In this document: in pieces, positions 51,710 through 60,990 of the stretch | Numbering within the stretch: the stretch's first letter is position 1 | Layout: every line of letters starts with the position of its first letter | From: Saprospiraceae bacterium | GTDB taxonomy: Bacteria; Bacteroidota; Bacteroidia; Chitinophagales; Saprospiraceae | Length of the DNA: 64,000 nucleotides | Direction: 5' to 3' | NCBI GenBank assembly: GCA_016710625.1 | Contig: JADJVK010000053.1 | Coordinates: forward strand, 1 to 64,000 | The notes under the pieces: generated by a model | Told to the model about the DNA's origin: nothing | Databases searched by the model: none | Seen by the model: only the letters and a program-made list of their open reading frames with translations | Translations under genes and position numbers: made by a program

Positions 51710-53005
51710 ATGCTTCACACCAGCCATTTCACAGATTTTGATATTAGCCTATTCCAATCAGGAAAACATTTCAGGTTGTATAAAAAAATGGGTAGTCATA
51801 TTATTGACATCGAAGGCAATAAAGGTACTTATTTTGCCGTCTGGGCTCCTAATGCAATTTCTGTATCAGTAATGGGTGATTTTAATGGTTGGTCCACCAT
51901 CTCCCATGCCATGCAGCCCCGTTGGGATACTTCTGGAATTTGGGAAGTTTTTATTCCAGACATCGGAGAAGGAACCATATATAAATATTGTATCCAAACT
52001 TATAATGGCAAAGAACTCCACAAAGGAGACCCTTTTGCAAGAAAATATCAAATACCTCCAGATACTGCCTCGATAGTTTGCAACACCGATTACAATTGGA
52101 AAGACACTGAATGGATTAAAAAACGAAAACAAAATCTTGGAAAAAACCAACCTCAATCCGTTTATGAAATTCATCTAGGATCCTGGAAAAAACTATTGGA
52201 TGAAAAAAACAGATCCTTGTCCTATATTGAAATGGCAGAGGAGCTGGTCGGATATGTAAAAAAAATGGGCTTTACCCATGTGGAAATGATGCCAGTTATG
52301 GAACATCCATATTATGCTTCTTGGGGCTATCAGATTACTGGATATTTTGCACCCTCTAGCAGATATGGCAACCCTGCCGAACTCAAATTTTTGATAGATG
52401 CATTCCATCAAGCAGATATTGGCGTTATTTTAGATTGGGTGCCTTCTCATTTCCCAACTGATGCTCATGGACTAGGTTATTTCGATGGGACACATCTTTA
52501 CGAACATGAAGATCCAAGAAAAGGATACCATCCCGATTGGAAAAGTTCTATTTTTAATTATGGTAGAAATGAAGTTCGTTCGTTCCTTATAAGCAATGCC
52601 CTTTATTGGTTGGATGAATATCATGTAGATGGCTTAAGAGTTGATGCCGTGGCTTCCATGCTATATTTGGATTATTCAAGAAAGGAAGGGGAATGGGTAG
52701 CAAATGAGTATGGAAGGAATGAAAATCTGGAAGCAATTTCTTTTCTAAAGGAATTTAATGCAACCGTTTATCACGAATATCCAGATGCCGTAACCATAGC
52801 TGAAGAATCGACTGCTTTTGCTGGTGTTTCCAAACCCGTTTTTGATGGCGGATTAGGTTTTGGACAAAAATGGATGATGGGCTGGATGCACGATTCCTTG
52901 AGGTACATGGCTAGAGACACTCTTTATCGCAAATTTCATCAAAGCGAAATAACCTTTAGCATTCATTATGCCTTTTCAGAGAATTTTATGTTGCCACTTT
53001 CATGA
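51710..53005 (+). CDS. glgB: 1,4-alpha-glucan branching enzyme, main fragment (gene frameshifted downstream)
   Basis: The frame starts MLHTSHFTDFDISLFQSGKH and runs to residue 431. It includes the CBM48-like N-terminal domain (YFAVWAPNAISVSVMGDFNG) and most of the GH13 catalytic barrel: LDWVPSHFPTD, DGLRVDAVASMLYLDYSR with the nucleophile aspartate, and TIAEESTAF with the catalytic glutamate. The enzyme makes alpha-1,6 branches in glycogen in the cytoplasm. The frame breaks after SENFMLPLS; HDEVVHGKSSLLNKMPGDEW continues in another frame at about 53001. The complete gene would be about 51710-53608, with several further breaks. Confidence 0.92.
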   Translation: MLHTSHFTDFDISLFQSGKHFRLYKKMGSHIIDIEGNKGTYFAVWAPNAISVSVMGDFNGWSTISHAMQPRWDTSGIWEVFIPDIGEGTIYKYCIQTYNGKELHKGDPFARKYQIPPDTASIVCNTDYNWKDTEWIKKRKQNLGKNQPQSVYEIHLGSWKKLLDEKNRSLSYIEMAEELVGYVKKMGFTHVEMMPVMEHPYYASWGYQITGYFAPSSRYGNPAELKFLIDAFHQADIGVILDWVPSHFPTDAHGLGYFDGTHLYEHEDPRKGYHPDWKSSIFNYGRNEVRSFLISNALYWLDEYHVDGLRVDAVASMLYLDYSRKEGEWVANEYGRNENLEAISFLKEFNATVYHEYPDAVTIAEESTAFAGVSKPVFDGGLGFGQKWMMGWMHDSLRYMARDTLYRKFHQSEITFSIHYAFSENFMLPLS

Positions 53006-53608
53006 CGAAGTGGTTCATGGAAAATCCTCACTACTCAATAAAATGCCTGGCGACGAATGGCAAAAATTTGCGAACCTAAGAGCTTTATATGGGTATATGT
53101 TCGCTCATCCGGGTACAAAACTATTGTTTATGGGTGGAGAATTCGCCCAAAGTTTTGAATGGAGTCACGACAGGGCTTGGATTGGTTCCTACTAAAATAT
53201 CCATTACACCAAGGCGTTCAACTCGCCGGATTAATTCAAACCTTAATTTATGTTACAAAATCACCCTTCTCTGTACAAATTTCCTTTTCCAAAATGGTTT
53301 TGCGTGGATCGCTGCTGATGACGTCGATAATAGTGTTGTCTCCTTCTTCCGAAAAGGCAGATAAAACGGATAAAACCATGTTGGTTATCTGCCATTTTGC
53401 ACCCAGGCAATCGAATCGTATCAATTTGGCTGCCCAACTTTTGGCGAATGGAGCGAAATCTTCAATTCCGACGAGCATCAATATGGTGGATCTGGACTCA
53501 TTAATGGAGTCCAATAATTACAAGTCCCGAGCCAAAACACGGCTTTGATCAATCCATAACACTAGGTTATCTCCAATGGCTACCAATATGCATGTTCGAA
53601 GGAATTAG
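52998..53608 (+). pseudogene. glgB: Branching enzyme C-terminal part, spread over several frames
   Basis: The rest of glgB is spread over all three frames. In order, HDEVVHGKSSLLNKMPGDEW to MGGEFAQSFEWSHDR runs in frame 0 to about 53178. QGLDWFLLKYPLHQGVQ follows in frame 2. NHPSLYKFPF, NGFAWIAADDVDNSVVSFFR, YQFGCPTFGEWSEIFNSDEH and QYGGSGLINGVQ come in changing frames. A C-terminal RLSPMATNMHVRRN ends at 53608. At least seven single-base shifts lie within about 610 bases. The segments are in the correct order and conserved, so this is one broken copy and not a rearrangement. Confidence 0.75.
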
Positions 53609-53681
53609 CAAAACCAACACCGAAAGAAACCAAATCCGAAAAAAAAAAAAGTAATTTCATAATCTAAAAATTAAATATGTC

Positions 53682-55202
53682 TTGAAGAAAATTAAATCCG
53701 CGCTAATCTCAGTTTATTACAAAGATCATTTAGCACCCATTATCGAAATTCTTAAAAATCAAGGGGTTACCATGTATTCTACTGGTGGCACCCAATCTTT
53801 TATCGAATCTCTCGGTGGCACAGTGGTACCCGTTGAAGACTTAACAGGCTATCCTTCTATTTTAGATGGAAGAGTAAAAACGCTTCATCCAAAAATATTT
53901 GGAGGCATCTTGGCTATAAGAGCTGAAGATCATTTATCTCAACTCGAAAAATATGAAATCCCTGAAATTGATTTAGTAATAGTGGATTTATACCCCTTTG
54001 AAGCAACCGTAAAATCTGGTGCTTCTCAAGAAGATATTATCGAAAAAATTGATATAGGTGGCATCTCCCTTATCAGAGCAGCCGCAAAAAATTATAACGA
54101 TGTAGTTATCGTAGCTTCAAAAGCTGAATATCCTTTATTGCAATCTGTTTTAGAGCAAAATAACTGTAGTTCAACTGTTGCAGAGCGAAAAGAATTTGCA
54201 AGAAGAGCTTTCAAAGTTTCTTCCAATTATGATACTGCCATTTTTGACTATTTTAATCAAGATAGTGATGACTTGGCTTTTAAAAAGAGCATTCATCAAC
54301 AAACGCCCCTTAGATATGGAGAAAATCCACACCAAAAAGCAGTTTTCTATGGTGATTTAGAGGAAATGTTTGAAAAAATTGCTGGTAAAGAATTGTCGTA
54401 CAACAATTTATTGGATGTTGATGCTGCTGTTTCACTGATGCATGATTTTCAAAATGAATCCCCTACAGTTGCTATATTAAAACACAACAACTCCTGTGGT
54501 TTGGCAACAAGAAACACTTTGAAAGCGGCTTGGGATGATGCCTTGGCTTGTGACCCTACTTCCGCTTTTGGAGGAGTGTTAATTACCAATACAAAAGTGG
54601 ATTTAGCAACTGCTGAGGCTATAAATACTTTGTTTTATGAAGTATTAATCGCACCAGATTATGACCAAGCAGCTTTAGACCTTTTATTAACCAAAAAACA
54701 ACGAATTCTTTTAAAGCAAAAACTTCATAGTTCGAATAAAAAAGGATTTAAAAGTTTGTTAAATGGCGTAATTGAGCAAGAAAGCGACCAGAAAGTAGTG
54801 GGAAAAGATGATTTGAAGTTTGTAACAACTCTTGAACCAACATCGGAAGAAATTGAAGATTTGTTATTTGCCAACAAATGTGTAAAACATCTGAAATCAA
54901 ATGGAATTGCTTTGGTAAAAAACAAGCAGTTGGTCGGAATGGGCTGTGGGCAAACCTCTAGGGTGGATGCTCTGAAGCATGCAATTCATAAGGCACAGGC
55001 ATTTGGATTAGATTTGAAGGGGGCAGTAATGGCTTCAGAAGCCTTTTTCCCTTTTCCTGATTGTGTAGAAATTGCAAAAGAGGCGGGTATTGCAGCAGTT
55101 ATTCAACCTGGGGGGTCGATAAAAGATCAAGATAGTATAGATTATTGCAACCAAAATGGATTATCGATGGTTTTAACGGGCATAAGGCATTTTAAACATT
55201 AA
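53682..55202 (+). CDS. purH: Bifunctional AICAR formyltransferase / IMP cyclohydrolase
   Basis: 506 residues, the last two steps of IMP synthesis. The N-terminal MGS-like domain (about 1-190) starts MKKIKSALISVYYKDHLAPI and has TMYSTGGTQSFIESLGG and GRVKTLHPKIFGGILA. The transformylase domain (about 200-506) has LRYGENPHQKAVFYGD, AILKHNNSCGLATR, PTSAFGGVLI and CGQTSRVDALKHAIHKA. The listed start is TTG. An ATG five bases earlier reads ATG TCT TGA; one more T there would give MSLKKIKSALISV, so a lost base is likely. It follows the error-rich glgB tail. Confidence 0.94.
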   Translation: MKKIKSALISVYYKDHLAPIIEILKNQGVTMYSTGGTQSFIESLGGTVVPVEDLTGYPSILDGRVKTLHPKIFGGILAIRAEDHLSQLEKYEIPEIDLVIVDLYPFEATVKSGASQEDIIEKIDIGGISLIRAAAKNYNDVVIVASKAEYPLLQSVLEQNNCSSTVAERKEFARRAFKVSSNYDTAIFDYFNQDSDDLAFKKSIHQQTPLRYGENPHQKAVFYGDLEEMFEKIAGKELSYNNLLDVDAAVSLMHDFQNESPTVAILKHNNSCGLATRNTLKAAWDDALACDPTSAFGGVLITNTKVDLATAEAINTLFYEVLIAPDYDQAALDLLLTKKQRILLKQKLHSSNKKGFKSLLNGVIEQESDQKVVGKDDLKFVTTLEPTSEEIEDLLFANKCVKHLKSNGIALVKNKQLVGMGCGQTSRVDALKHAIHKAQAFGLDLKGAVMASEAFFPFPDCVEIAKEAGIAAVIQPGGSIKDQDSIDYCNQNGLSMVLTGIRHFKH

Positions 55203-55210
55203 ATTTTTGG

Positions 55211-56173
55211 ATGAAAAGATCTCTATCATTCAATCTGTTTCAATATATTCTCATTATCATTTTGCTAATGGGAGTGGTGGAATGTATTTTTATTCCATCC
55301 TATTTTGCCTATTTTTGGGCAAGACAATTCGCCGTACAACTGATTTTTGTGTATTTGGCACTTGGAGTGTTGTTTTTAATCCTAAAACTCCAAAGATTGA
55401 TGATAGTGAGTTTTCTAAGTAGTGCTGCAATCTGCATATTTCTAAAATTCGCTTCCAACCCACTTTTAATACCAGAATCACAAGTGGCTGGTTTACCCAC
55501 ATTTAGTGTATCACTTTTGAATCTTTCAATATCCGAACCAGAAATAAATGATGCCTTAAATAATTTAAAAATTCTAAATCCTGATGTAATTGCTTTAGAG
55601 GAAATTACGCCAATTTGGAGCGACACAATTACAAAATTATTTACAGATAGTTATCCTTATAAAACGTTGATTACCAATTACAATTCAATGGGAATGGGCT
55701 TTTTGTCCAAATACCCTATTGTAAAAATCGATACGTTCTATTTTGAGGAAGTGCCGAATCTTGCGGTCAAAATTGAATCACAGAAGCTAGGAAAAAAGGT
55801 AAATATCGTTGGTGGAAGAACTGAATTGCCCTATAGTAGCAGCACTTACAAAAGGTTAGGAAATCATTTGGATTTTCTTGCTAAAAAGATTACTGATATG
55901 GGTGGAAATACCATTGCTTTGGGAAATTTCAATGTAGTTACTTGGTCGGACGAGGTGGTTTCTTTTTTAACCAAAACAAATATGGTGGATAGCAGGAGAG
56001 GCTTTATGACCACCTATCCGAGAGCTCCTTTTTCATTGATGACTCTACCAACTGATCATATTTTCATTACCAAAGATTTTAAATGTGTTCAGTTTAATAA
56101 TATTATTTCCAATTTAGAAAACCATCTAGGAATTCATGCTATTTTTCAGGTAAATAAAACTGAAAATGAATAG
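55211..56173 (+). CDS. Membrane-anchored endonuclease/exonuclease/phosphatase-fold protein with altered active site
   Basis: 320 residues with three N-terminal membrane helices (about 10-32, 36-60, 62-80) and then an EEP-fold domain (about 95-320). The family pattern is visible as LLNLSISEPEIN, NPDVIALEEIT, MGFLSKYPIVKIDTF, ALGNFNVVTWSDEV (normally G-D-F-N) and LPTDHIFIT. The central histidine motif reads GGRTELPYSS without histidine, and the last motif is NHLGIHAIF. Asp-to-Asn in GDFN and the missing His make catalysis doubtful. It starts 8 bases after purH and overlaps dgkA by 8 bases, so the three genes are linked. Confidence 0.75.
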   Translation: MKRSLSFNLFQYILIIILLMGVVECIFIPSYFAYFWARQFAVQLIFVYLALGVLFLILKLQRLMIVSFLSSAAICIFLKFASNPLLIPESQVAGLPTFSVSLLNLSISEPEINDALNNLKILNPDVIALEEITPIWSDTITKLFTDSYPYKTLITNYNSMGMGFLSKYPIVKIDTFYFEEVPNLAVKIESQKLGKKVNIVGGRTELPYSSSTYKRLGNHLDFLAKKITDMGGNTIALGNFNVVTWSDEVVSFLTKTNMVDSRRGFMTTYPRAPFSLMTLPTDHIFITKDFKCVQFNNIISNLENHLGIHAIFQVNKTENE

Positions 56174-56534
56174 GCGAATTGCTGCTTTTAAGTATGCAAT
56201 AGAAGGAATTGTGGACTTTTTTACCCACCATTTTCACCCAAAAGTTCATCTGTTTTTCGCCTTTTTGGCAATAGTATTTGCTTGGTTTTTTAATTTTTCT
56301 GGCATTGAATGGTGCATTTTGCTTTTGTGCATCGGCATTGTTTTAGCGGCAGAGGCTTTCAATACGGCGATAGAATATCTTTGTAATAAAATTACTCTTG
56401 AAAATGATATAGCCATAAAAAAAACAAAAGACATGGCTGCAGGTGGGGTATTGATTGTGAGTATTTTTGCATTAGCAATTGGACTAATTTTGTTTTTACC
56501 AAAAATATGGGCTATTTTTAACCATAAAATATAA
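56166..56534 (+). CDS. dgkA: Prokaryotic diacylglycerol/undecaprenol kinase
   Basis: A 122-residue DagK-family integral membrane kinase. The three helices are at about 30-45, 50-68 and 95-115. Catalytic and binding motifs are RIAAFKYAIEGIVDFF (amphipathic start), CIGIVLAAEAFNTAIEYLCN with E-x-x-N-T-A-I-E, and KKTKDMAAGGVLIVSI. It phosphorylates diacylglycerol or undecaprenol at the inner membrane, recycling lipids used in envelope synthesis. Its start lies within the end of the EEP-like gene by 8 bases. Confidence 0.92.
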   Translation: MNRRIAAFKYAIEGIVDFFTHHFHPKVHLFFAFLAIVFAWFFNFSGIEWCILLLCIGIVLAAEAFNTAIEYLCNKITLENDIAIKKTKDMAAGGVLIVSIFALAIGLILFLPKIWAIFNHKI

Positions 56535-56582
56535 TCTAAATTCTCTCGTTTATTTGTATAAATTTCTAAAGCATAAATTAAA

Positions 56583-57863
56583 ATGTCATTTATTAAAAAA
56601 TCCACTTATATAGTTTTGCTTTGTTTGGTGTCTTTTGCAGCTTTTGGACAAGAGGATTACAAACTAGAAGACTTTGTTTATTCTGAAAATATCAAATCTG
56701 TTCTATTATTCAATACGATTAGCAAATTATCGGTTCCTGTAACAAAGTTGGGAGATAAAAACAGCTTAGAGTTGTCGTTTGATGATTTGAGTGATAATAG
56801 CAACCTGAATTACAGATATACTGTCATCCATTGCAATAGCGATTGGACGGTGTCAAATCTCGGAGAATTAGAATACCTAGATAGCTACACCGATGATAGA
56901 ATTGTAAATATTCAGGCATCCTTCAACACCTTGGTTTATTATAATCACTATACCGTTTTGTTTCCTAATGAAAATATCAATATCGTTAAATCTGGAAATT
57001 ATGTGATAAGGGTGTTTGACAACAATAATAAAACCATTCTTACCAAACGATTTTGTGTAACGGAGCCAATGGTAACCCTGTTTGGAAGTTGCTCTCTCGG
57101 AAGCACCGTTGGGCAAATAGATACTCACCAAGAAGTAGATTTTACGATTAATCATAAAAATTTATTAATCCGAAATCCTTATACAGAAATCAAGGCAACC
57201 GTCCTTCAAAATTTTAGATGGGACAATAGCATCCAGAACATTCCGCCCTTAAATACAACTGGAGAAACGATGAATTTTGATTATTTAGGAAAAATTGCTT
57301 TTCCAGCTGGAAAAGAATTTAGGTGGTTTGATTTGCAAAACATTATAAATCCGGGATATCAAGTTCGTTATATAAAAACCAATAAAGATAGTTATGATGT
57401 CACCCTTTACACTGAAAGGCCGAGAAACGAAAGCCCTTATTTTCAAGATATTGATATTAATGGAAAATATTTAATTCGACAACAAAATCCATATATTGAA
57501 CAATTGGAAGATGATATTCGATCCGATTATGCGAATATTTTATTTTCTTTAAAAGCGGGTTTTGATTTTGAAAAATCTGATATTTATATTGTTGGTGGCT
57601 TTACCAATTGGCAACTTTTGCCAGAAAACAAATTGAATTACAATCCGAAATCAGAAATTTACGAAGTTGAATTGCTACTCAAACAAGGATTGTATAATTA
57701 TTACTATGCTGTTGCAGAAAATGGTAAAATTACGAACAAATTAGAAGGGGATTGGTATGAGACAGAAAATGATTATACCGTTCTAATCTATTACAGACCT
57801 GTTGGAAGCAGATATGACAGAATAATTGGCTATGGAACAATCAATTCAAGAAAAAGAAGCTAA
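56583..57863 (+). CDS. Type IX secretion system plug protein (DUF5103)
   Basis: 426 residues with a signal peptide (STYIVLLCLVSFAAFGQ). The sequence fits the DUF5103/T9SS-plug architecture: SVLLFNTISKLSVPVTKLGD near residue 40, then SDNSNLNYRYTVIHCNSDWT, YVIRVFDNNNKTILTKRF, and a C-terminal immunoglobulin-like segment with YFQDIDINGKYLIRQQNPYI and GFTNWQLLPENKLNYN. By homology to the Plug of Flavobacterium, it would sit in the periplasm and seal the SprA translocon when no substrate is present. The presence of two T9SS substrates in this window agrees. The sprA gene itself is not in the window. Confidence 0.85.
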   Translation: MSFIKKSTYIVLLCLVSFAAFGQEDYKLEDFVYSENIKSVLLFNTISKLSVPVTKLGDKNSLELSFDDLSDNSNLNYRYTVIHCNSDWTVSNLGELEYLDSYTDDRIVNIQASFNTLVYYNHYTVLFPNENINIVKSGNYVIRVFDNNNKTILTKRFCVTEPMVTLFGSCSLGSTVGQIDTHQEVDFTINHKNLLIRNPYTEIKATVLQNFRWDNSIQNIPPLNTTGETMNFDYLGKIAFPAGKEFRWFDLQNIINPGYQVRYIKTNKDSYDVTLYTERPRNESPYFQDIDINGKYLIRQQNPYIEQLEDDIRSDYANILFSLKAGFDFEKSDIYIVGGFTNWQLLPENKLNYNPKSEIYEVELLLKQGLYNYYYAVAENGKITNKLEGDWYETENDYTVLIYYRPVGSRYDRIIGYGTINSRKRS

Positions 57864-57920
57864 TTTGTGTTAATTCTTTATAATTTTGTCCTCTTTATTT
57901 GAAAATAATTTCCGATTTAT

Positions 57921-58553
57921 ATGAATCAGTATTTACCCAACAATATAGAAATCCTACAGAAAAGAATTGAAGAGGAGCTTTTTTTTATTGAAAAAATGAA
58001 AAAAGAGGCTTCAAAAGTTATTGTAGGGCAAGAAAACCTTTGGGATAGATTGATGATAGCATTAGTGTCTGGAGGTCATATTCTTTTAGAAGCTCTGCCT
58101 GGTCTTGCAAAAACACTTGCCAGCAAAACAATGGCGAAAACAATCGATGCAAAATTTAGCAGAATTCAATTCACTCCCGATTTGTTGCCAGCCGATGTGG
58201 TAGGTACCATGGTTTACAATCCTGGAAAAAATGAGTTTTATACGAGGAAAGGTCCCATATTTGCAAACTTAGTGCTTGCTGACGAAATTAATCGGGCCCC
58301 TGCAAAGGTGCAGAGTGCTTTGTTGGAAGCGATGCAGGAACGGCAGGTTACCATTGGTCATGATACCTATTCCTTAGGAAATCCTTTTATGGTGTTAGCA
58401 ACCCAAAACCCAATAGAACAAGAAGGTACTTATCCTTTGCCGGAGGCACAAACGGATCGTTTTATGATGAAAGTGAAGGTGGGTTATCCCAACAGAGAAG
58501 AAGAGAAAAAATTATCCAAAAAAATCTTTCAGGCGAAATTGAGCAAGAAATAA
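57921..58553 (+). CDS. MoxR-family AAA ATPase (second copy), N-terminal fragment (frameshifted)
   Basis: 210 residues covering the AAA_3 core: ALPGLAKTLASKTMAK (Walker A, with A-L-P in place of the usual G-P-P), LADEINRAPAKVQSALLEAM (Walker B) and LATQNPIEQEGTYPLPEAQTDRF. The frame ends after YPNREEEKKLSKK. The break is at an A7 run (58518-58524). With one more A the sequence continues KKNLSGEIEQEIKAVATMEQ, the natural family sequence. The full gene is 57921-58924, about 334 residues, and stands alone without a DUF58 partner. Confidence 0.88.
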   Translation: MNQYLPNNIEILQKRIEEELFFIEKMKKEASKVIVGQENLWDRLMIALVSGGHILLEALPGLAKTLASKTMAKTIDAKFSRIQFTPDLLPADVVGTMVYNPGKNEFYTRKGPIFANLVLADEINRAPAKVQSALLEAMQERQVTIGHDTYSLGNPFMVLATQNPIEQEGTYPLPEAQTDRFMMKVKVGYPNREEEKKLSKKIFQAKLSKK

Positions 58554-58558
58554 AAGCT

Positions 58559-58924
58559 GTGGCAACTATGGAGCAAATACTATTAGCTCGAAATCTGTTG
58601 CAATCACTCTACATGGATCAAAAAATCGAACATTATATTCTTGATATTATCGAAGCAACGAGATACCCTTCCCAATTTAATTTGTCCGAAATAATCCCTT
58701 ATATCCAATATGGTGGATCGCCAAGAGCAAGTATTTTTTTGGCTCAAACATCCAAATGCCATGCATTGCTCAATAATAGGGCTTATGTAATACCCGAAGA
58801 TGTGAGAGCTGTTTGCAACGATGTTTTGAGACATAGAATAGGATTAAGTTTTGAGGCAGAAGCAGAGAACGTTTCTTCTGAAGATGTTATTACTACGATA
58901 TTAAATAAAATTCAAGTTCCATAA
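58559..58924 (+). CDS. MoxR-family AAA ATPase (second copy), C-terminal fragment
   Basis: The C-terminal lid domain of the second MoxR: TMEQILLARNLLQSLYMDQK, IPYIQYGGSPRASIFLAQTS (the sensor-2 region) and AYVIPEDVRAVCNDVLRHRI. The GTG at 58559 is not a natural start; coding sense actually begins before it, at about 58525. It is the tail of the gene in the previous entry. The DUF3298-like gene follows 39 bases downstream. Confidence 0.85.
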   Translation: MATMEQILLARNLLQSLYMDQKIEHYILDIIEATRYPSQFNLSEIIPYIQYGGSPRASIFLAQTSKCHALLNNRAYVIPEDVRAVCNDVLRHRIGLSFEAEAENVSSEDVITTILNKIQVP

Positions 58925-58963
58925 TTTATATCCTTACGCCCTAGTACATTTCATTTTATTCAC

Positions 58964-60238
58964 ATGAGAAGTCTGCTGCTTTTATCATTCTTGTTTTCGT
59001 TTGTAGTTGCCAGAGCATCTATACTCTCATTAATGATAAGTGACAGCACCGAAAACACCCTTTATTTTAAAGGCAGAATGGATGATTTGAATGACATAGC
59101 GATTGTGATAAAAAAAGACTCCGTTCTTTCGGTTGCTACCATTACCATTCTGAGGAGTGGCGTAATGACCAGCTTTGAAGGCACTTTTCAAAAAAACAAG
59201 TTTCTATTTAAAGAAAAAAACAATGCTGCCAAAAGTACTTTTTTAGGGAAACTCAAAGAAGGAGAATTGGATGGACAATGGATTTTTGAAAACCAAAACT
59301 CTTCAAGGATTATTGCAAGAAAAACCAATAAAATCTGGACAATCCCATCCAACTGTGCAGACAACAAGTGGTTGAAAACCTTTAGGGGGGCACTCAATTA
59401 TAGCGAAGCGATATTGACAATTCAAAAATTGGCTGAAAATAAGATTTCTGGTTCCCTCTACTTGGAAAAAGAAAATAGAACCTACCGAATCAGCGGAGAC
59501 ATCGATTTGGAAAAAATGAATTTAACCATAAAAGACAATATTGGGAACACAATTGGGAGATTGGATGGCAGCTTCAATATGCACAATAATTTGAAATTCA
59601 AATTTTGGAATGAAAAACAAAATGAATCGTATGCTGTGTTCGAACAAACGAGGCATTTCCAATATGGATGTATTGAATTTGTGGACAAAAACATCAGTTA
59701 TGATGCTACCTATCCAAAGCTACAACACGAAAAATTCAATATCTGGCTAGAAAACAATATTCAGAATTGGCTGATAGATACAAGAAAAAGGTTATTGGAA
59801 ATAAAAAGTGGAAGTAACAATACCCAAAGTGCTCAGTCTTGGTGTGAAATCAATACCATTTCAGATGGATTCATCAGTGGAATTATCACCAACTACGACT
59901 CTGAGTCCAACAATTACCAAACGAACTCAATAAATTATACCTTTAAAAAATCAAAGTCTATTTTGTTGAAAGATATTTTTCTGAATGAGCCAAAAGCCAA
60001 CTCGGAAATAATGGAAATCATACAAAAAGGCTTAAAATCACAGATTTATCAAGAAGATAAAGAGCTTAAAGAATGGGTGTCAAAAGAAAATTTTGAAAAT
60101 TTTGTGTTCCAAAAAGAAGGAATTTTGTTTTTAACCAACTTTAATCCAATCTATAACAGAATCAGCTACCTCGTTCCATACAATACACTGGAAGATAAGT
60201 TAAATTCTTTTGGGAAAGAGCTATTTATTGGAAAATAA
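58964..60238 (+). CDS. Exported protein with a C-terminal DUF3298-like domain
   Basis: 424 residues with a signal peptide (MRSLLLLSFLFSFVVARAS). The first 190 residues are beta-rich repeats of a glyco- or lipid-binding look (GKLKEGELDGQWIFENQN). The C-terminal ~170 residues carry the DUF3298 pattern: NSINYTFKKSKSILLKDIF, then IIQKGLKSQIYQ and an F-x-x-F-x-F strand (NFVFQKEGILFLTNFNPIYN), ending with VPYNTLEDKLNSFG. This domain is of the kind seen in lipoprotein RsiV-type proteins, but no sigma partner is adjacent. It is probably periplasmic; function is unknown. Confidence 0.65.
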   Translation: MRSLLLLSFLFSFVVARASILSLMISDSTENTLYFKGRMDDLNDIAIVIKKDSVLSVATITILRSGVMTSFEGTFQKNKFLFKEKNNAAKSTFLGKLKEGELDGQWIFENQNSSRIIARKTNKIWTIPSNCADNKWLKTFRGALNYSEAILTIQKLAENKISGSLYLEKENRTYRISGDIDLEKMNLTIKDNIGNTIGRLDGSFNMHNNLKFKFWNEKQNESYAVFEQTRHFQYGCIEFVDKNISYDATYPKLQHEKFNIWLENNIQNWLIDTRKRLLEIKSGSNNTQSAQSWCEINTISDGFISGIITNYDSESNNYQTNSINYTFKKSKSILLKDIFLNEPKANSEIMEIIQKGLKSQIYQEDKELKEWVSKENFENFVFQKEGILFLTNFNPIYNRISYLVPYNTLEDKLNSFGKELFIGK

Positions 60239-60282
60239 AATACTTGATAATGAGTCAAAATTTATGCTAATAAATATTTGTT

Positions 60283-60981
60283 TTATCGAAACAGCACCCC
60301 CATTATCAGCCCAAAATTATACAATCTTCTACTGATGGGTGCTTCCTGATGAATACTGAAAAGATTTATATCAAAATTGGGTTGAATAAATACTTTATAC
60401 CCTGCTTTGTTAATTATATCCATCCCCAAACCCAGTGAAGTGCTTAGGTTAATCCTTCTTATATCTAGGTTATCTTCGGAAACTGTTGTCACACTACTTT
60501 TTGAGCTAAAATACGAAATCGCCTTGCTAATTCTTTTGAAATTATACACTCCAACCAATCCTGTTTGTACATAAAAAGGTCTTTTGAAAACAGAAAAATG
60601 ATAGTTTATAAGTACAGGAATATTCAAATTATAGTGAATATACTGTAGTTTTATTGCAATTGGTAAAGATGGATCTGGGGAGGCCCAATTAACATTTCTT
60701 TTTTTCGAATCATTTCCTTCTAGCGAAAATCCAAAACCAGATTGCATTGATATTTTATTAGTTATTGGTTTCCTGACCACCGCATTCATCGCAAAGCCAA
60801 ACAAATTGGTTTCATTATCTTGAAAAAATCTAACAATATCTGGCGAAGCACTACTCTTAGCAGTCAATAGATTATTAGAGATTAATGGCATTATTGAAAC
60901 ACCAACTTCAAATGGTCTATTTTGTGCAAATAAACTATCAATAAGGAAAAGAGCTAGAAAAAATGCCAATTTTATTCTCAT
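60283..60981 (-). CDS. PorT-like outer membrane beta-barrel protein (downstream copy)
   Basis: 232 residues with a signal peptide (MRIKLAFFLALFLIDSLFA). Alternating hydrophobic and polar strands end with aromatic residues: FGFAMNAVVRKPITNKISMQ, LQYIHYNLNIPVLINYHFSV, FYVQTGLVGVYNFKRI, LSTSLGLGMDIINKAGYKVF and a C-terminal YNFGLIMGVLFR ending in Phe-Arg. This is the PF13568/PorT-like outer-membrane beta-barrel family. It lies 9 bases after a similar gene and they form an operon. The function of these small barrels is mostly unknown. Confidence 0.8.
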   Translation of the reverse strand: MRIKLAFFLALFLIDSLFAQNRPFEVGVSIMPLISNNLLTAKSSASPDIVRFFQDNETNLFGFAMNAVVRKPITNKISMQSGFGFSLEGNDSKKRNVNWASPDPSLPIAIKLQYIHYNLNIPVLINYHFSVFKRPFYVQTGLVGVYNFKRISKAISYFSSKSSVTTVSEDNLDIRRINLSTSLGLGMDIINKAGYKVFIQPNFDINLFSIHQEAPISRRLYNFGLIMGVLFR

Positions 60982-60990
60982 GATTTTAAA

